DNA of 64,000 bases, taken from Proteobacteria bacterium SG_bin6. GTDB lineage: Bacteria > Pseudomonadota > Alphaproteobacteria > Sphingomonadales > Sphingomonadaceae. The position numbers and the translations under genes are program-made. The notes below the pieces were generated by a model. The model had not been told where the DNA came from and did no database searches. It worked only from the letters and a program-made list of their open reading frames with translations. The stretch is taken from NCBI GenBank assembly GCA_002083435.1, contig LWDJ01000044.1:1-64000 (forward strand), read 5' to 3'. Of this stretch, positions 33,782 to 43,433 are shown one piece after another; within the stretch, counting starts at the first letter, position 1, and every line of letters begins with the position of its first letter.

Positions 33782-36604
33782 TCAGAACTGCACGCGAATG
33801 CGCGTTCCATAAAGGCGCGGGTTGGTGAAGAAGCGCGAATTGTTGAACTGGTTCACCAGCAGGCCCGCCGCCACGGTGTTATCGAGCAGGTTATTGGCAT
33901 AGGCTTCCAGCCGCAGATTGCCGTGGCTGAAGCCGATCGCCGCATTCACCAGGAAATAATCGGGAATGCGATCGTTCAGCGATTCGCGCGGCTGGGTCAC
34001 GCGCACCTGCCCCGCGCGCGGATCGCCCGCCGGAAACGTCTCGCGATTGTTGAACGCAAAATCCTGGCTGTTGAAGATCGTCGCAAAGCTTGAGGAACGC
34101 CAGGAGACGCTCACCAGCCAGTCGAACAGCCCCTTGACCGGCCCGCCCACCGGGATGACCTGCGCGAGCGAGGCATTGATCTGGAAGCGCGGCGAATAAG
34201 GCAGGCGCCGCCCCGCGATCGGCCGGGGCACCGAATCCAGCCCGTTCACATCGGCCTGGAAGCGGAAGTCCTGCACCGGCTGGGCATTGCCCACGCGCGC
34301 TTCCAGCCACAGGAAGTCGGCGCCGAACTTGAACTTGCCCGGCAGGATGATCGATCCGCTGCCTTGGATGCCATAGGTTTCGCTATTGGCGGCATTATAG
34401 GTAAAGGCGACGACCTGGTTCTGGTTGAAGCCGTTCGGCAGCACCTGCGGCCCGGTGACATTCACCAGCTGGCCGTTGGGCCCGGTGATCTGCTGAATGA
34501 TCGACTGAACGCCGAGCAGCGCGGTCAGCTGCTGGTCCTTGTAATCATTGTAGAAGCCCGACAGGTTCAGGGTCGCCTTGCGGCCGAAGACCTTGAATTC
34601 GTTCTTGCTGCCGATTTCATACAGCGTCACGCTTTCGGGCCGGAAGAAGGGCGCCGGGCCGAGCGAACCGAGATTGTCGTTGAAGCTCGCCGCCTTGTGC
34701 CCGCGCGAGACGAGGGCATAGACCAGATTGTCATCGGTGAGATCATATTCGCCGCGCACGCGCCAGTCGACGAAGTTGGTCGAGATGCGGGCGGCCTGAT
34801 CGTTCACCGTATTGGCGACGAAGTTATAGGTGAACTGCCCATCGGGTCGGCAGACATAGCCGGGATTGAATGCCGAGTTGATGCATCCAGGGCCCGCCGG
34901 GATCACGAAGTTCGGGTCGGAAACCAGCGCCGGATTGGCGCGCAGCTGGGCGATCGCCTGGCCGAAGGCGATCGGGATCGTATCGCGCGCGCCAAAGCTG
35001 CGCACGCCATCGAGGAAGAAGGTCAGCTGCTCGCCGGGGGTGAGAATACCATCACGATTGATGTCGGCGCTCGTCAACGTGCGGTTGGTGTTGAACTGGA
35101 AGCCGGGCGTACCGAGCCGGAAATAGCCGCAGCAGTTGAAATCCCCCGCCCCACCGCCGAAGAACAGGCGCGAGATGACGCCGGTGCGCGATTTGCTGTC
35201 GTTGGTATAGCGGATGCCCGCCGTCAGCCGTAGCTTCTTGGTGATCGAATAGGTCGCATCGCCATAAAAGGCATAGGTTTCGCTGCGGGTGCGGGTGTTG
35301 AATTCCTGCCCCTGGAAAAAGGCGTTATAATCGGAAACCGAGGTGACGAAGGTGCGCTGGCGCTCGTTGAAGTAATTGCCGCCGAGCGAATATTTGAACG
35401 GCTCGCTATCGTTGAAGAAGCGAAGCTCGTGGAAATCGGAGAAGGAACCGTTGCGCCCCAACCCCTGGCTGTAGTTATCAAGTCGCTCCGCGCCCGTGCC
35501 GCGGCTCAGCGCGCCGTAGAGCACCTCATCGAAATTGGGGAAGGCCACGCTGAACGGGCCAGTGCCATCCGAACGGGTGCGCAGATCGCGGTGGCTGCCG
35601 ATATATTGAACGTTGAACAGCCCATCTGTCTTATAGGTGATCCGCGCGCGATAACCGATGTGATCGACGCCATATTGCTCGCCCAGCGGCCCGGTGAGCA
35701 CATCGCGCGGGTTGGTGACCGAATTGACGGCGTTGGTAAAGCTGGGGCCGGCGATCGTGGGATCGAGGAAGATCGAGAAGTTCGATCCGTTGAAACCGGT
35801 GGACGCCTGGGTATTGTAATCGGCGGCGAGCAGCACGCTGAGCGATGTGCTCGGTTCCCACAGGATCTGGCCACGGATGCCGCGATTGTCATCGGCATAG
35901 GGTGCCTGCACATTGGGGAAGCGCCCAACGTTGCGATAATAAGCGCTGTGCTTGTCAAAACTGCCCGAGAGGCGCACCGCCAGGGTATCGCCGAACGGCA
36001 CGTTCAGGATCGCTTTCACGCTCACCTGATCGAAATTTCCATAGCCGCCTTCAAGCTGGCCTTTGAACTTGCCGAGTTCGGGCGCATAGGAAATGAAGTT
36101 GAGCGAACCGCCCGAGGCATTGCGACCGCGCAGCGTTCCCTGCGGGCCGAAATTCACCTCCACCGCCTTCAGATCATAATAGGCATTGGTCAGCCCCTGC
36201 ACGCGGGGGATATAGACTTCGTCGAAATGGGTGGCGACGTTGGGATCGCCCAGCTCGGTATTCTGGTTGGTGCCGATCCCGCGCAGTGCGATATCGACCG
36301 CGCCGTTGAAATTCTGGACGCGCAGCCCCGGCAGCGTATCGTTCAGATTTTCGATATTGTTGATGCCGACCTTGCTCAGTTGCTCGGGCGAGAGCACGGC
36401 GGCGGTGCCGGCGTAATTCTGCAGCGTCTGCTCGCGCCGGTCGCCGGTGACGATAATGTCTTTCGAGCTATCGGCTTCGGTCGCCTGGTCGTCGGACGGG
36501 GCTTGCGCGGCTTTGGCGGGCGGTTCACGATCCTGCGCCACCGCCGGCGTCGCCAGAATGGCTGCCCCAACGCTTGCGAGCAGCACATACCGATGCTTGG
36601 TCAT
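33782..36604 (-). CDS. TonB-dependent receptor of the glucan locus
   Basis: The precursor has 940 residues: signal peptide (YVLLASVGAAILATPAVAQ), TonB box region DIIVTGDRREQTLQN, plug motif VEVNFGPQGTLRGRNASGG and a 22-strand-type barrel ending in RIRVQF, with terminal Phe as usual. A strong purine-rich ribosome site precedes the ATG. It is first in the operon with GH16 and GH3 and probably imports beta-glucan oligosaccharides. Confidence 0.93.
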   Translation of the reverse strand: MTKHRYVLLASVGAAILATPAVAQDREPPAKAAQAPSDDQATEADSSKDIIVTGDRREQTLQNYAGTAAVLSPEQLSKVGINNIENLNDTLPGLRVQNFNGAVDIALRGIGTNQNTELGDPNVATHFDEVYIPRVQGLTNAYYDLKAVEVNFGPQGTLRGRNASGGSLNFISYAPELGKFKGQLEGGYGNFDQVSVKAILNVPFGDTLAVRLSGSFDKHSAYYRNVGRFPNVQAPYADDNRGIRGQILWEPSTSLSVLLAADYNTQASTGFNGSNFSIFLDPTIAGPSFTNAVNSVTNPRDVLTGPLGEQYGVDHIGYRARITYKTDGLFNVQYIGSHRDLRTRSDGTGPFSVAFPNFDEVLYGALSRGTGAERLDNYSQGLGRNGSFSDFHELRFFNDSEPFKYSLGGNYFNERQRTFVTSVSDYNAFFQGQEFNTRTRSETYAFYGDATYSITKKLRLTAGIRYTNDSKSRTGVISRLFFGGGAGDFNCCGYFRLGTPGFQFNTNRTLTSADINRDGILTPGEQLTFFLDGVRSFGARDTIPIAFGQAIAQLRANPALVSDPNFVIPAGPGCINSAFNPGYVCRPDGQFTYNFVANTVNDQAARISTNFVDWRVRGEYDLTDDNLVYALVSRGHKAASFNDNLGSLGPAPFFRPESVTLYEIGSKNEFKVFGRKATLNLSGFYNDYKDQQLTALLGVQSIIQQITGPNGQLVNVTGPQVLPNGFNQNQVVAFTYNAANSETYGIQGSGSIILPGKFKFGADFLWLEARVGNAQPVQDFRFQADVNGLDSVPRPIAGRRLPYSPRFQINASLAQVIPVGGPVKGLFDWLVSVSWRSSSFATIFNSQDFAFNNRETFPAGDPRAGQVRVTQPRESLNDRIPDYFLVNAAIGFSHGNLRLEAYANNLLDNTVAAGLLVNQFNNSRFFTNPRLYGTRIRVQF

Positions 36605-36677
36605 AGCCTTCCCCCCTCCCTCATTTCCTGACCCGAGCGACTCTCAATCGGTCGTCTGACGGTCTCATGCCCGGTTT

Positions 36678-36712
36678 TGTGAAGGTTCACAATCATAAAA
36701 GTGAGCGTTCAC
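36678..36712. promoter_or_regulatory. Two LacI-type operator dyads
   Basis: TGTGAAGGTTCACA (36678-36691) is a perfect dyad. GTGAGCGTTCAC (36701-36712) has one mismatch and matches the core of the classical lac operator type TGTGAGCGCTCACA. Their centres are 22 bp apart, two helical turns. They lie 74-108 bp before the start of the first TonB receptor gene. A LacI protein encoded in the same locus is the obvious binder. Confidence 0.7.
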
Positions 36713-36716
36713 AAAA

Positions 36717-37156
36717 ATGGTGCTGGCGATCTTTTCTGGCAGGGTTCGAGGGCCTGGAGCCGACATGCATTCCCGTCGGCGAGAAGCGTAACGACGTCGC
36801 CGAGGCGCACGCCAAAGGCGGCAATAGGCACCATGGCCGAGGGAGCGTATCCCTACGACCGCGGTGAGAATCGACGCGCCGGCCCCATCGGGCGAAGCCT
36901 GGCGGCACCACCCTGCTCAAAGGGCGAAACGTCATCGGCGGGATGAAGATTGCCGAGTTGGCCTGCAGTATCTGCGGTGCAACGGTGCCTGGAAGGACAT
37001 GGCATCTGCGGCGTCTGCGACGGTCCCACGTCTTGACGCGAAAGTTACCACCATCTGGTCCTCGGCGACCATAGTGCTATGGCGTATTCGTAGGGCTGAT
37101 CTTCATCGGTTATGGCCCGCCACCGGCCGTGCCACGCTAAGCCACCGGCTTCGGGC
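36717..37156. other. Gap of 440 bp without recognised gene
   Basis: Short open frames exist on both strands, but none shows a familiar domain, signal peptide or ribosome site. The sequence is less regular than neighbouring coding DNA and may be decayed coding sequence. No tRNA, terminator or repeat was found. Confidence 0.35.
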
Positions 37157-38431
37157 CTATTTCACCCGCACCCCGCCCTTGATCACCGCGCTGGGATGTT
37201 CGAGCAAGCGCACGTCCTTCAGCGGATCGCCCGCCACCGCGATCAGATCGCCATAGCGCCCCACCGCGACTTGCCCCACGTCGGCGCGCCCGAGGGCCTC
37301 GGCGGCGTTGAGCGTCGCGGCGCGGATCGCCTCGATCGGGGTCATCCCCCATTCGACCATCTTGGCGAATTGCAGCGCGTTCTGGCCCGCCGGGAACACC
37401 CCGCCATTGTCGGTGCCGAACACCATCTTCACCCCGGCACGGTGCGCGTCGCGGAAGGTTTCGCGCTGCTTGCGGCCGATCTGGCGTTCCTTCTCCAGGC
37501 TTTCGGGGAAGACGCCGTTCTTCGCGCCTTCGGCCAGGATGTAGTCGTCATCATAGATGTCCATTGAGAACCACGCGCCCTTTGCCTTGGCGAGCGCGAA
37601 GCTTTCGGGCGTGGCGAGGCTCGCATGTTCGATCGTATCGACCCCCGCGCGCAGGCAGTCGTTGATCCCTTCCGTGCCGTGCGCGTGCGCGGCGACGCGC
37701 AGGCCGAGCATGTGCGCCTCGTCCACCACCGCCTTGATCTCGTCGAAGGTCATCTGCTGGGCGCCGGCGGCGTCGGTCTTGGAAAGGACGCCGCCGGTCG
37801 CGCAGATCTTGATCACCTCGGCGCCATATTTGCGCAAAGTACGGACCAGCTTGCGGTACGCCTCGGGGCTGTCGGCGACGCTGGGGTTGGGCAGTTCGCC
37901 GAAGCGCGGCGGCAGGGAGCCGGTGCCGTCGCAATGCCCGCCGGTCGCGCCAATCGCATAGGTCGCGGGCACGATGCGCGGGCCGGGCACATAGCCGCCC
38001 TCGATCGCCTGCTTCAGCCCGACATCGTTGTATCGGTCGGACCCGACGTTGCGCACGGTGGTAAAGCCCGCCTCGATCATCGCGCGCGCATTGGCGACGC
38101 CCACCGCCTGCCAGAAGCTGTCGGTATATTCGAGCTGGCGATAGCCGCTGATCCGGGGGTCGCCGTCGAGGTGGACGTGCATGTCGATCAGGCCGGGGAG
38201 CAGAGTCTGCCCCGGCAGGTCGATCCGCTTCGCGTCGCGGGGCAGCGCGACCTGGCCTTGCGCGCCAACCGCCGTGATCTTGCCATCGGTGATGACCACC
38301 GCCGGCCGCTCGACCAGCTTGCCGCTCGCCACGTCGACCAACCGGTCGGCGGTGACGACCACGGTTTCGGCGCTGAGTGGCGCCGCCGCCACGGTGAACA
38401 TCAGCGCGAACGCGCGTGCCAAGGTCTTCAT
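37157..38431 (-). CDS. Secreted amidohydrolase, probable Xaa-Arg/Lys dipeptidase type
   Basis: The precursor has 424 residues from the ATG at 38431, which has GGGGGG upstream. It has a signal peptide (LARAFALMFTVAAAPLSA). Metal ligands are H85 and H87 (DMHVHL), carboxylated K208 (VIKICATGG), H246/H248, H266 (IEHAS) and D338 (GTDNGG). This resembles the binuclear amidohydrolases characterised from Caulobacter that cleave dipeptides ending in Arg or Lys; prolidase-like labels are also used. Substrate is inferred. Confidence 0.8.
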   Translation of the reverse strand: MKTLARAFALMFTVAAAPLSAETVVVTADRLVDVASGKLVERPAVVITDGKITAVGAQGQVALPRDAKRIDLPGQTLLPGLIDMHVHLDGDPRISGYRQLEYTDSFWQAVGVANARAMIEAGFTTVRNVGSDRYNDVGLKQAIEGGYVPGPRIVPATYAIGATGGHCDGTGSLPPRFGELPNPSVADSPEAYRKLVRTLRKYGAEVIKICATGGVLSKTDAAGAQQMTFDEIKAVVDEAHMLGLRVAAHAHGTEGINDCLRAGVDTIEHASLATPESFALAKAKGAWFSMDIYDDDYILAEGAKNGVFPESLEKERQIGRKQRETFRDAHRAGVKMVFGTDNGGVFPAGQNALQFAKMVEWGMTPIEAIRAATLNAAEALGRADVGQVAVGRYGDLIAVAGDPLKDVRLLEHPSAVIKGGVRVK

Positions 38432-38489
38432 AATCCCCCCTTTTGCCACAACGGCGCGCAGCATGGCGCGGCGCTGGGCCGGGGGCAAG

Positions 38490-39395
38490 TCAGCGCGGCG
38501 CGGGCTGCGCGGGGGGCACCGGCGCGGTGGAGCGCAGCAATTGATCGTCGGGCATCTTCACCTTGCCGCGAATCCGGTCGATCTGCGCCTGGCGGTAAGC
38601 GAGATACAGTTCGCGCCGCGCCTTATAGGGGTTGGGATCGGCGCGGACGGCGACATAATCGCCATCGAACTCGGCGCGGTAATCGATCGAGCGCAATGAA
38701 TTGGCGGGAATATTGTAGCGCAGATCGTCGAACGGGAAGCCAATCGACAGCGGCAGCACCGCGGCATCCACCCCGCGCCCGAACAGATCGCGCACCGTCG
38801 TCGGCCCGATCAGCGGCAGGAACAGATACGGCCCCGGCCCCACGCCATAAATGGCGAGCGTGTTGGCGAAGCCATTGGGGCGATAGGGCAAGCGGAACGG
38901 CTTGGCGACCGCGACATCGAGGAACCCCGCCACGCCGGCGGTCGAGTTGATCAGGAAGCGCCCCACCGTTTCCGCCGCCTTGCCCGGCTTGAACTGGAGC
39001 AGATAGTTCACGAACACCACCGGCTCGCCGACATTGCGCAGGAAGTTGCGGATGCCGGTCCGGATCGGCCGGGGCACCGCCTTTTGATAGCCGAGCGCGA
39101 CGGGGCCGAAAAACGCCTTGTCCACCGCCTGGGTCGCGGCGAACGATACTTGGTTCACCTGCTGCATCGGGTCGCTCTTGGGCGGCGCGGCGCTGCCTTC
39201 GACGACGATGTCCTGCTGGCCACTCTCGACGGCTTGCGGCGTGCCCGCGATCACCACAGGTACCGGCGGCGCGGGAACCGCCGGCGGCGGGATCAGCCCA
39301 GCGGGCGCGGGGGCCGCTACCGCGGCGGGGGCGGTCTGAGGAGGAAGCGCCGGTGCCGGTAGCAACGTAATGATGGCAATTACCGGCAAACTCAT
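38490..39395 (-). CDS. mlaA: MlaA/VacJ-family outer-membrane lipid transport protein
   Basis: The 301-residue protein has the MlaA core from about residue 75: DPMQQVNQVSFAATQAVDKAF, FLRNVGEPVVFVNYLLQ, RFLINSTAGVAGFLDVA and YGVGPGPYLFLPLIGPTTVRD. The family removes misplaced phospholipid from the outer leaflet together with a periplasmic Mla system. Unlike E. coli MlaA there is no lipobox cysteine; the N-terminus is a hydrophobic stretch then Pro/Ala-rich linker. No other mla genes are adjacent. Confidence 0.85.
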   Translation of the reverse strand: MSLPVIAIITLLPAPALPPQTAPAAVAAPAPAGLIPPPAVPAPPVPVVIAGTPQAVESGQQDIVVEGSAAPPKSDPMQQVNQVSFAATQAVDKAFFGPVALGYQKAVPRPIRTGIRNFLRNVGEPVVFVNYLLQFKPGKAAETVGRFLINSTAGVAGFLDVAVAKPFRLPYRPNGFANTLAIYGVGPGPYLFLPLIGPTTVRDLFGRGVDAAVLPLSIGFPFDDLRYNIPANSLRSIDYRAEFDGDYVAVRADPNPYKARRELYLAYRQAQIDRIRGKVKMPDDQLLRSTAPVPPAQPAPR

Positions 39396-39507
39396 CTTGG
39401 GCCCCTCGACGATCCTTGGCGCACCTGTTCCCCAATTTTCCGCAAAAATCTATCGCGAGTTGCGCAGCAATGTGGCACGCGCGCTGGCAACACCGCCCGG
39501 GCGAGCA

Positions 39508-40902
39508 TCAGAAGTGCAGCGCCCGCCCATAGGCGCCGAGCACGCTTTCGTGCATCATTTCCGAAAGCGTCGGATGAGCGAACACCGTTTCCATCAGCTC
39601 GGCCTCGGTCGTCTCGAGCTGGCGGGCGATCACATAGCCCTGGATCAACTCGGTCACTTCCGCGCCGACCATGTGCGCGCCCAGCAGCGCCCCGGTCTCG
39701 GCATCGAACACTGTCTTCACGAAACCTTCGGCCTCGCCCAGCGCGATCGCCTTGCCGTTGCCGATGAAGGGGAATTTGCCCACCTTCACCTTGTGCCCGG
39801 CCTCCTTGGCCTTGGCCTCGGTCAGGCCGACGCTGGCCACTTGCGGGCGCGAATAGGTGCAGCCCGGGATGTTCCACGTCTTGAACGGATGCGGGTTGAG
39901 GCCCGCGATCGCCTCGACGCACACCACGCCCTCATGGCTGGCCTTGTGCGCCAGCCAGGGCGCGCCGGTGATGTCGCCGATCGCATAGATGCCCGGCACG
40001 TTGGTGCGGCCATAGCCATCGACGACGATGTGCCCCCGCGCCAATTCCACTCCCAACGCCTCGACGCCGATGCCATCGGTATTGGGGACGATGCCGATCG
40101 CGACGATCGCGTGGCTGAACTGCTCTTCCGCCAGCGTGCCGTCCTTGGCCTTGATCGTCGCGCTGACGCCGCTCGCGCCGGCCTTCAGCCCCTCGATCCC
40201 CGCTTGGGTGAGGATGCGGATGCCCTGTTTGGTGAGCGCCTTTTCCATGAAGGCGCTCACTTCCTCATCCTCCACCGGCAGCAGCCGCGGCAACAGCTCG
40301 ACGATCGTCACCTCGGCACCCATGTCGCGGTAGAAGCTGGCGAACTCCACCCCGATCGCGCCCGATCCGATCACCAGCAGCTTGCTCGGCATTTCGGGCG
40401 GGGTCATCGCGTGGCGATAGGTCCAGATGCGCTTGCCGTCGGCGGGCGCGAAGGGCAGGTCGCGCGCGCGGGCGCCGGTCGCGACGATGATGTGCGGCGC
40501 CTCCAGCTCGGTCACCTTGTCGCCCTGCGTCACTTTCAGCTTGCCGGGCGCGGTGATCGCGCCGGTGCCTTCGTGCACCGCGACCTTGTTCTTCTTCATC
40601 AGCGTCTTGACGCCGGCGTTGAGCTGCCCGGCCACCTTGCGGCTGCGCTCGACGATCTTGGCGAGATCGAACCCCGGCCGCTCGACCGACAGGCCGTAGG
40701 CGTCGGCATGGGTCATGTAATGATAGATTTCGCTGGTGCGCAGCAGCGCCTTGGTGGGGATGCAGCCCCAGTTGAGGCAGATGCCGCCCAGCCGCTCGCG
40801 CTCGACGATCGCGGTCTTCAGCCCCAGCTGGCTCGCCCGGATCGCCGCGACATAGCCGCCCGGACCCGAACCCAGCACAATCAGATCATATTGCTCGGCC
40901 AT
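39508..40902 (-). CDS. lpdA: Dihydrolipoyl dehydrogenase (E3)
   Basis: The product has 464 residues. FAD site GSGPGGYVAA (11-20), redox disulfide C42/C47 in GGICLNWGCIPT, NAD site VIGSGAIGVEFASFY and the C-terminal HPTLSEMMHE with catalytic His are all present. It reoxidises lipoamide of the pyruvate dehydrogenase complex; E2 is encoded three genes upstream in the same direction. Confidence 0.96.
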   Translation of the reverse strand: MAEQYDLIVLGSGPGGYVAAIRASQLGLKTAIVERERLGGICLNWGCIPTKALLRTSEIYHYMTHADAYGLSVERPGFDLAKIVERSRKVAGQLNAGVKTLMKKNKVAVHEGTGAITAPGKLKVTQGDKVTELEAPHIIVATGARARDLPFAPADGKRIWTYRHAMTPPEMPSKLLVIGSGAIGVEFASFYRDMGAEVTIVELLPRLLPVEDEEVSAFMEKALTKQGIRILTQAGIEGLKAGASGVSATIKAKDGTLAEEQFSHAIVAIGIVPNTDGIGVEALGVELARGHIVVDGYGRTNVPGIYAIGDITGAPWLAHKASHEGVVCVEAIAGLNPHPFKTWNIPGCTYSRPQVASVGLTEAKAKEAGHKVKVGKFPFIGNGKAIALGEAEGFVKTVFDAETGALLGAHMVGAEVTELIQGYVIARQLETTEAELMETVFAHPTLSEMMHESVLGAYGRALHF

Positions 40903-40905
40903 CGC

Positions 40906-41292
40906 TTACGCTCCTGTACTTTCCGGGGCGCCCTTTGCGCCGATTGCGACCAGAATGAAACGCCCGGCGGCGGCGCGCGCCACCGCCGTGCCGTGCCGGC
41001 CCCGCCCCCAGGCCTCGACTTGCACCTGATAAGATGTTCGCCCCCGCCCGGCGATCATCGCATAGCAACTGAGTTCATCGCCCACCTCGAGCGGGGCCGT
41101 GAAGCTGAACCCCTCCGCCGCGACCACCGGCGCCCGTGCCCCCGCCTCGCGCGAGACGAGCGCACCGGCGGCGAGCGCCATCTGCCCCATCAGCCAGCCG
41201 ACAAAGGCGGTGCCATAGGGATTGGCGTCGGCGGGCATCACCGTCGCGCGGATCATCAGTTCGCCGGCAGGTTCAGCCACGGCCGCGATCAC
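40906..41292 (-). CDS. YciA-like hot-dog acyl-CoA thioesterase
   Basis: The protein has 128 residues. TVMPADANPYGTAFVGWLMGQMALAAG matches the start of YciA-type thioesterases (MPADTNxxGxxFGGWIM), followed by the strands EGFSFTAPLEVGDELSCYAMI. It would hydrolyse acyl-CoA or acetyl-CoA-like esters. It lies between E2 and E3 genes and may relate to CoA balance. The start is GTG at 41292, with ATG at 41256 as alternative. Confidence 0.72.
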   Translation of the reverse strand: MIAAVAEPAGELMIRATVMPADANPYGTAFVGWLMGQMALAAGALVSREAGARAPVVAAEGFSFTAPLEVGDELSCYAMIAGRGRTSYQVQVEAWGRGRHGTAVARAAAGRFILVAIGAKGAPESTGA

Positions 41293-41476
41293 GCCGATGC
41301 GCGCGGGCGAGCGGCCGCACGCCCAGGATGATGATCGCGATCACCGCCAGCGCCGCGATCGTCCAGATGTCGGCGCGGGCGAGCGGCACCGCCCAGGCGG
41401 CGCCATAGGCCATCAGCACGGCCAGGCCGATGCCGAGCGCGATGTGGAACAGCTCGATCGCGACGAAGCGGCCCAT
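41273..41476 (-). CDS. Small membrane protein (67 aa)
   Basis: Two hydrophobic helices are evident (residues about 8-29, IALGIGLAVLMAYGAAWAV, and 36-52, IWTIAALAVIAIIILGV), with a basic C-terminus. It overlaps the thioesterase gene by 20 nt and follows the E2 gene by 10 nt, so it is in the PDH operon. Function unknown. Confidence 0.65.
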   Translation of the reverse strand: MGRFVAIELFHIALGIGLAVLMAYGAAWAVPLARADIWTIAALAVIAIIILGVRPLARAHRRDRGRG

Positions 41477-41486
41477 GATGGCCCCG

Positions 41487-42791
41487 TCAGGCGATCATGC
41501 CGAGCGGCGCCTCGACCAGTGCCTTGAACGCCTGCATCAGCTCGGCGCCATCGGCCCCGTCGATCGCGCGGTGATCGAAGCTGCCGGTCGCCGACATGAC
41601 AGTCGCGATGCCGAGCGCGTCGTCGATCACATAGGGCCGCTTCTCGCCCGCGCCGATCGCCATGATCATGCCCTGGGGCGGGTTGATGACCGCCTCGAAC
41701 TGCTTGATGCCGAACATGCCCATGTTGCTGAGCGAGGCGGTGCCGCCCTGATACTCCTCGGGCTTCAATTTTTGATCACGCGCGCGGGCGGCCAAGTCCT
41801 TCATCTCGGTCGAGATCGCCGAGACGGCCTTGGTATCGGCGCTGGTGATCACCGGCGTGATGAGCCCGGAGGGCGCCGACACCGCGACCGAAACATCGGC
41901 GCGCTTGAAGGTGATGAGCTGATCGGGCGTGAACATCACGTTGCACTTGGGCACGCGCACCAGCGACACTGCGAGCGCCTTGATCAGCAGATCATTGACC
42001 GACAGCTTCACGCCGGTCGCGCCGAGTGCCGCGTTCAGTTCGGCGCGCAGCTTGAGCAGCGCGTCGAGCCGGATGTCCACCGTCAGGTAGATGTGCGGCA
42101 CCTGCTGCTTCGATTCGGTCAGGCGGCGCGCGATCGTCTTGCGCACGTTGGAGAGCTTGGTCGCCTCGTGCGGGATGTCGGGGATCGGGGCGGGCTTGGC
42201 AGGGGCGGGCGCGGCGGTGGGCGCCGGCGCGGCCGCCACCGCGGTGGGCTGAGCGGCGGGGGCGACGGCGGCCGGTTGCGCCGCGGACGCGCCCGGGGTC
42301 GCGCCCTCGACATCGGCCTTCACGATCCGTCCATTGGGGCCAGAGCCGCTCAACTGCGCGAGATCGACGCCCTTCTGCGCCGCGATCCGGCGCGCGAGCG
42401 GGCTCGCCTTGATCCGATCGCCCTCATGCGACGCGGGCGCAACCGGGGCGGGCGCGGGCGCCATGGCAGGCGGCGGCGTGGGAGCGGCTTCGGCCTTGGG
42501 GGCAGGCGCGGGCGCCGGGGTTTCCTCGGGCGCCTTCACGGCGGGGGCGCCTTCGCCCTCGATCAGCGCGATCACCGTGCCGACCTTCACATTATCGGCC
42601 CCTTCCGCGACCAGGATCTTCGCGACCACGCCCTCGTCGACCGCCTCGAACTCCATCGTCGCCTTGTCGGTCTCGATCTCGGCGAGCAGATCGCCGGACT
42701 TCACGCTGTCGCCTTCCTTCACCAACCACTTGGCGAGCGTGCCTTCCTCCATCGTCGGCGAAAGGGCGGGCATCTTCAGTTCCATGGGCAT
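41487..42791 (-). CDS. pdhC: Pyruvate dehydrogenase E2 (dihydrolipoamide acetyltransferase)
   Basis: The product has 434 residues: one lipoyl domain with K43 in ETDKATME, an Ala/Pro linker, a peripheral-subunit binding domain (ASPLARRIAAQKGVDLAQLSG), a second linker and the catalytic domain with H407 and D411 in FDHRAIDGADGA. It transfers acetyl groups to CoA. E1 genes are not in the window. GAAGGA lies upstream of the start. Confidence 0.93.
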   Translation of the reverse strand: MPMELKMPALSPTMEEGTLAKWLVKEGDSVKSGDLLAEIETDKATMEFEAVDEGVVAKILVAEGADNVKVGTVIALIEGEGAPAVKAPEETPAPAPAPKAEAAPTPPPAMAPAPAPVAPASHEGDRIKASPLARRIAAQKGVDLAQLSGSGPNGRIVKADVEGATPGASAAQPAAVAPAAQPTAVAAAPAPTAAPAPAKPAPIPDIPHEATKLSNVRKTIARRLTESKQQVPHIYLTVDIRLDALLKLRAELNAALGATGVKLSVNDLLIKALAVSLVRVPKCNVMFTPDQLITFKRADVSVAVSAPSGLITPVITSADTKAVSAISTEMKDLAARARDQKLKPEEYQGGTASLSNMGMFGIKQFEAVINPPQGMIMAIGAGEKRPYVIDDALGIATVMSATGSFDHRAIDGADGAELMQAFKALVEAPLGMIA

Positions 42792-42912
42792 GAACGCGTC
42801 CTTCGGTCCTGGGGAGCCCTTCCCTTCGCCAAACGCGCCAGCGCGTCAAGCCGGCACCTTGCGCGGGCGGCCGGCCCGGGCCACCTTCGGCGGTACAAGC
42901 AGGGGCCCCACG

Positions 42913-43368
42913 ATGCGCACATATCTGGTGGTGATCGACGACACGCCCGAAGCGAGCGTCGCGCTCCGCTTCGCCGCCCGCCGCGCGGTGAAAACCGGGG
43001 GCGGCGTGGAGATCGTCGCGCTGCTTCCCGCCGCCGATCTGATGCCCTGGGGCGGCGTGCAGGCGACGATCGAGGAAGAAGCGCGCGTCCATGCCGAGGG
43101 GCTCGTGCAGGCCGCCGCCGGCACGCTGATCGCCGAATCGGGGCTGAAACCGCACATCACCGTCGCCCGGGGCGACGCGCGCAAGGTGATCCGCGATCAG
43201 GTCGCCGCCAATCCGAACATCGCCGCCCTGGTGCTCGCCGCCGCCGCGAGCGGGACGCCGGGACCGCTGATCGCCTATTTCGCGGGCAGCGAGGCGGGGA
43301 CGCTTGGTGTGCCGATCATGATCGTGCCGGGCGGACTGACGGCGGAGGAGATTGATCGGTTGAGTTGA
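42913..43368 (+). CDS. Universal stress protein (UspA family)
   Basis: The protein has 151 residues from the ATG at 42913. Strand 1 is TYLVVIDDTPEASVALRFA; the middle has VARGDARKVIRDQVAA; the end has FAGSEAGTLGVPIMIVPG in place of the usual ATP loop GxxGxxxxGSxxxxV, so nucleotide binding may be weak. It is divergent from pdhC. Confidence 0.8.
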   Translation: MRTYLVVIDDTPEASVALRFAARRAVKTGGGVEIVALLPAADLMPWGGVQATIEEEARVHAEGLVQAAAGTLIAESGLKPHITVARGDARKVIRDQVAANPNIAALVLAAAASGTPGPLIAYFAGSEAGTLGVPIMIVPGGLTAEEIDRLS

Positions 43369-43433
43369 GTGGGGGCAACCGCGCCACCAATCGTCGCTTG
43401 CGCCAACCGCCTCGTCACGGCAGCTTGGCCGCC

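Noticed and set aside
36667..37256. Short open frames in the gap between the TonB receptor and amidohydrolase genes
   Set aside because: No recognisable domain or ribosome site; one overlaps the operator pair and another runs into the amidohydrolase gene on the opposite strand.
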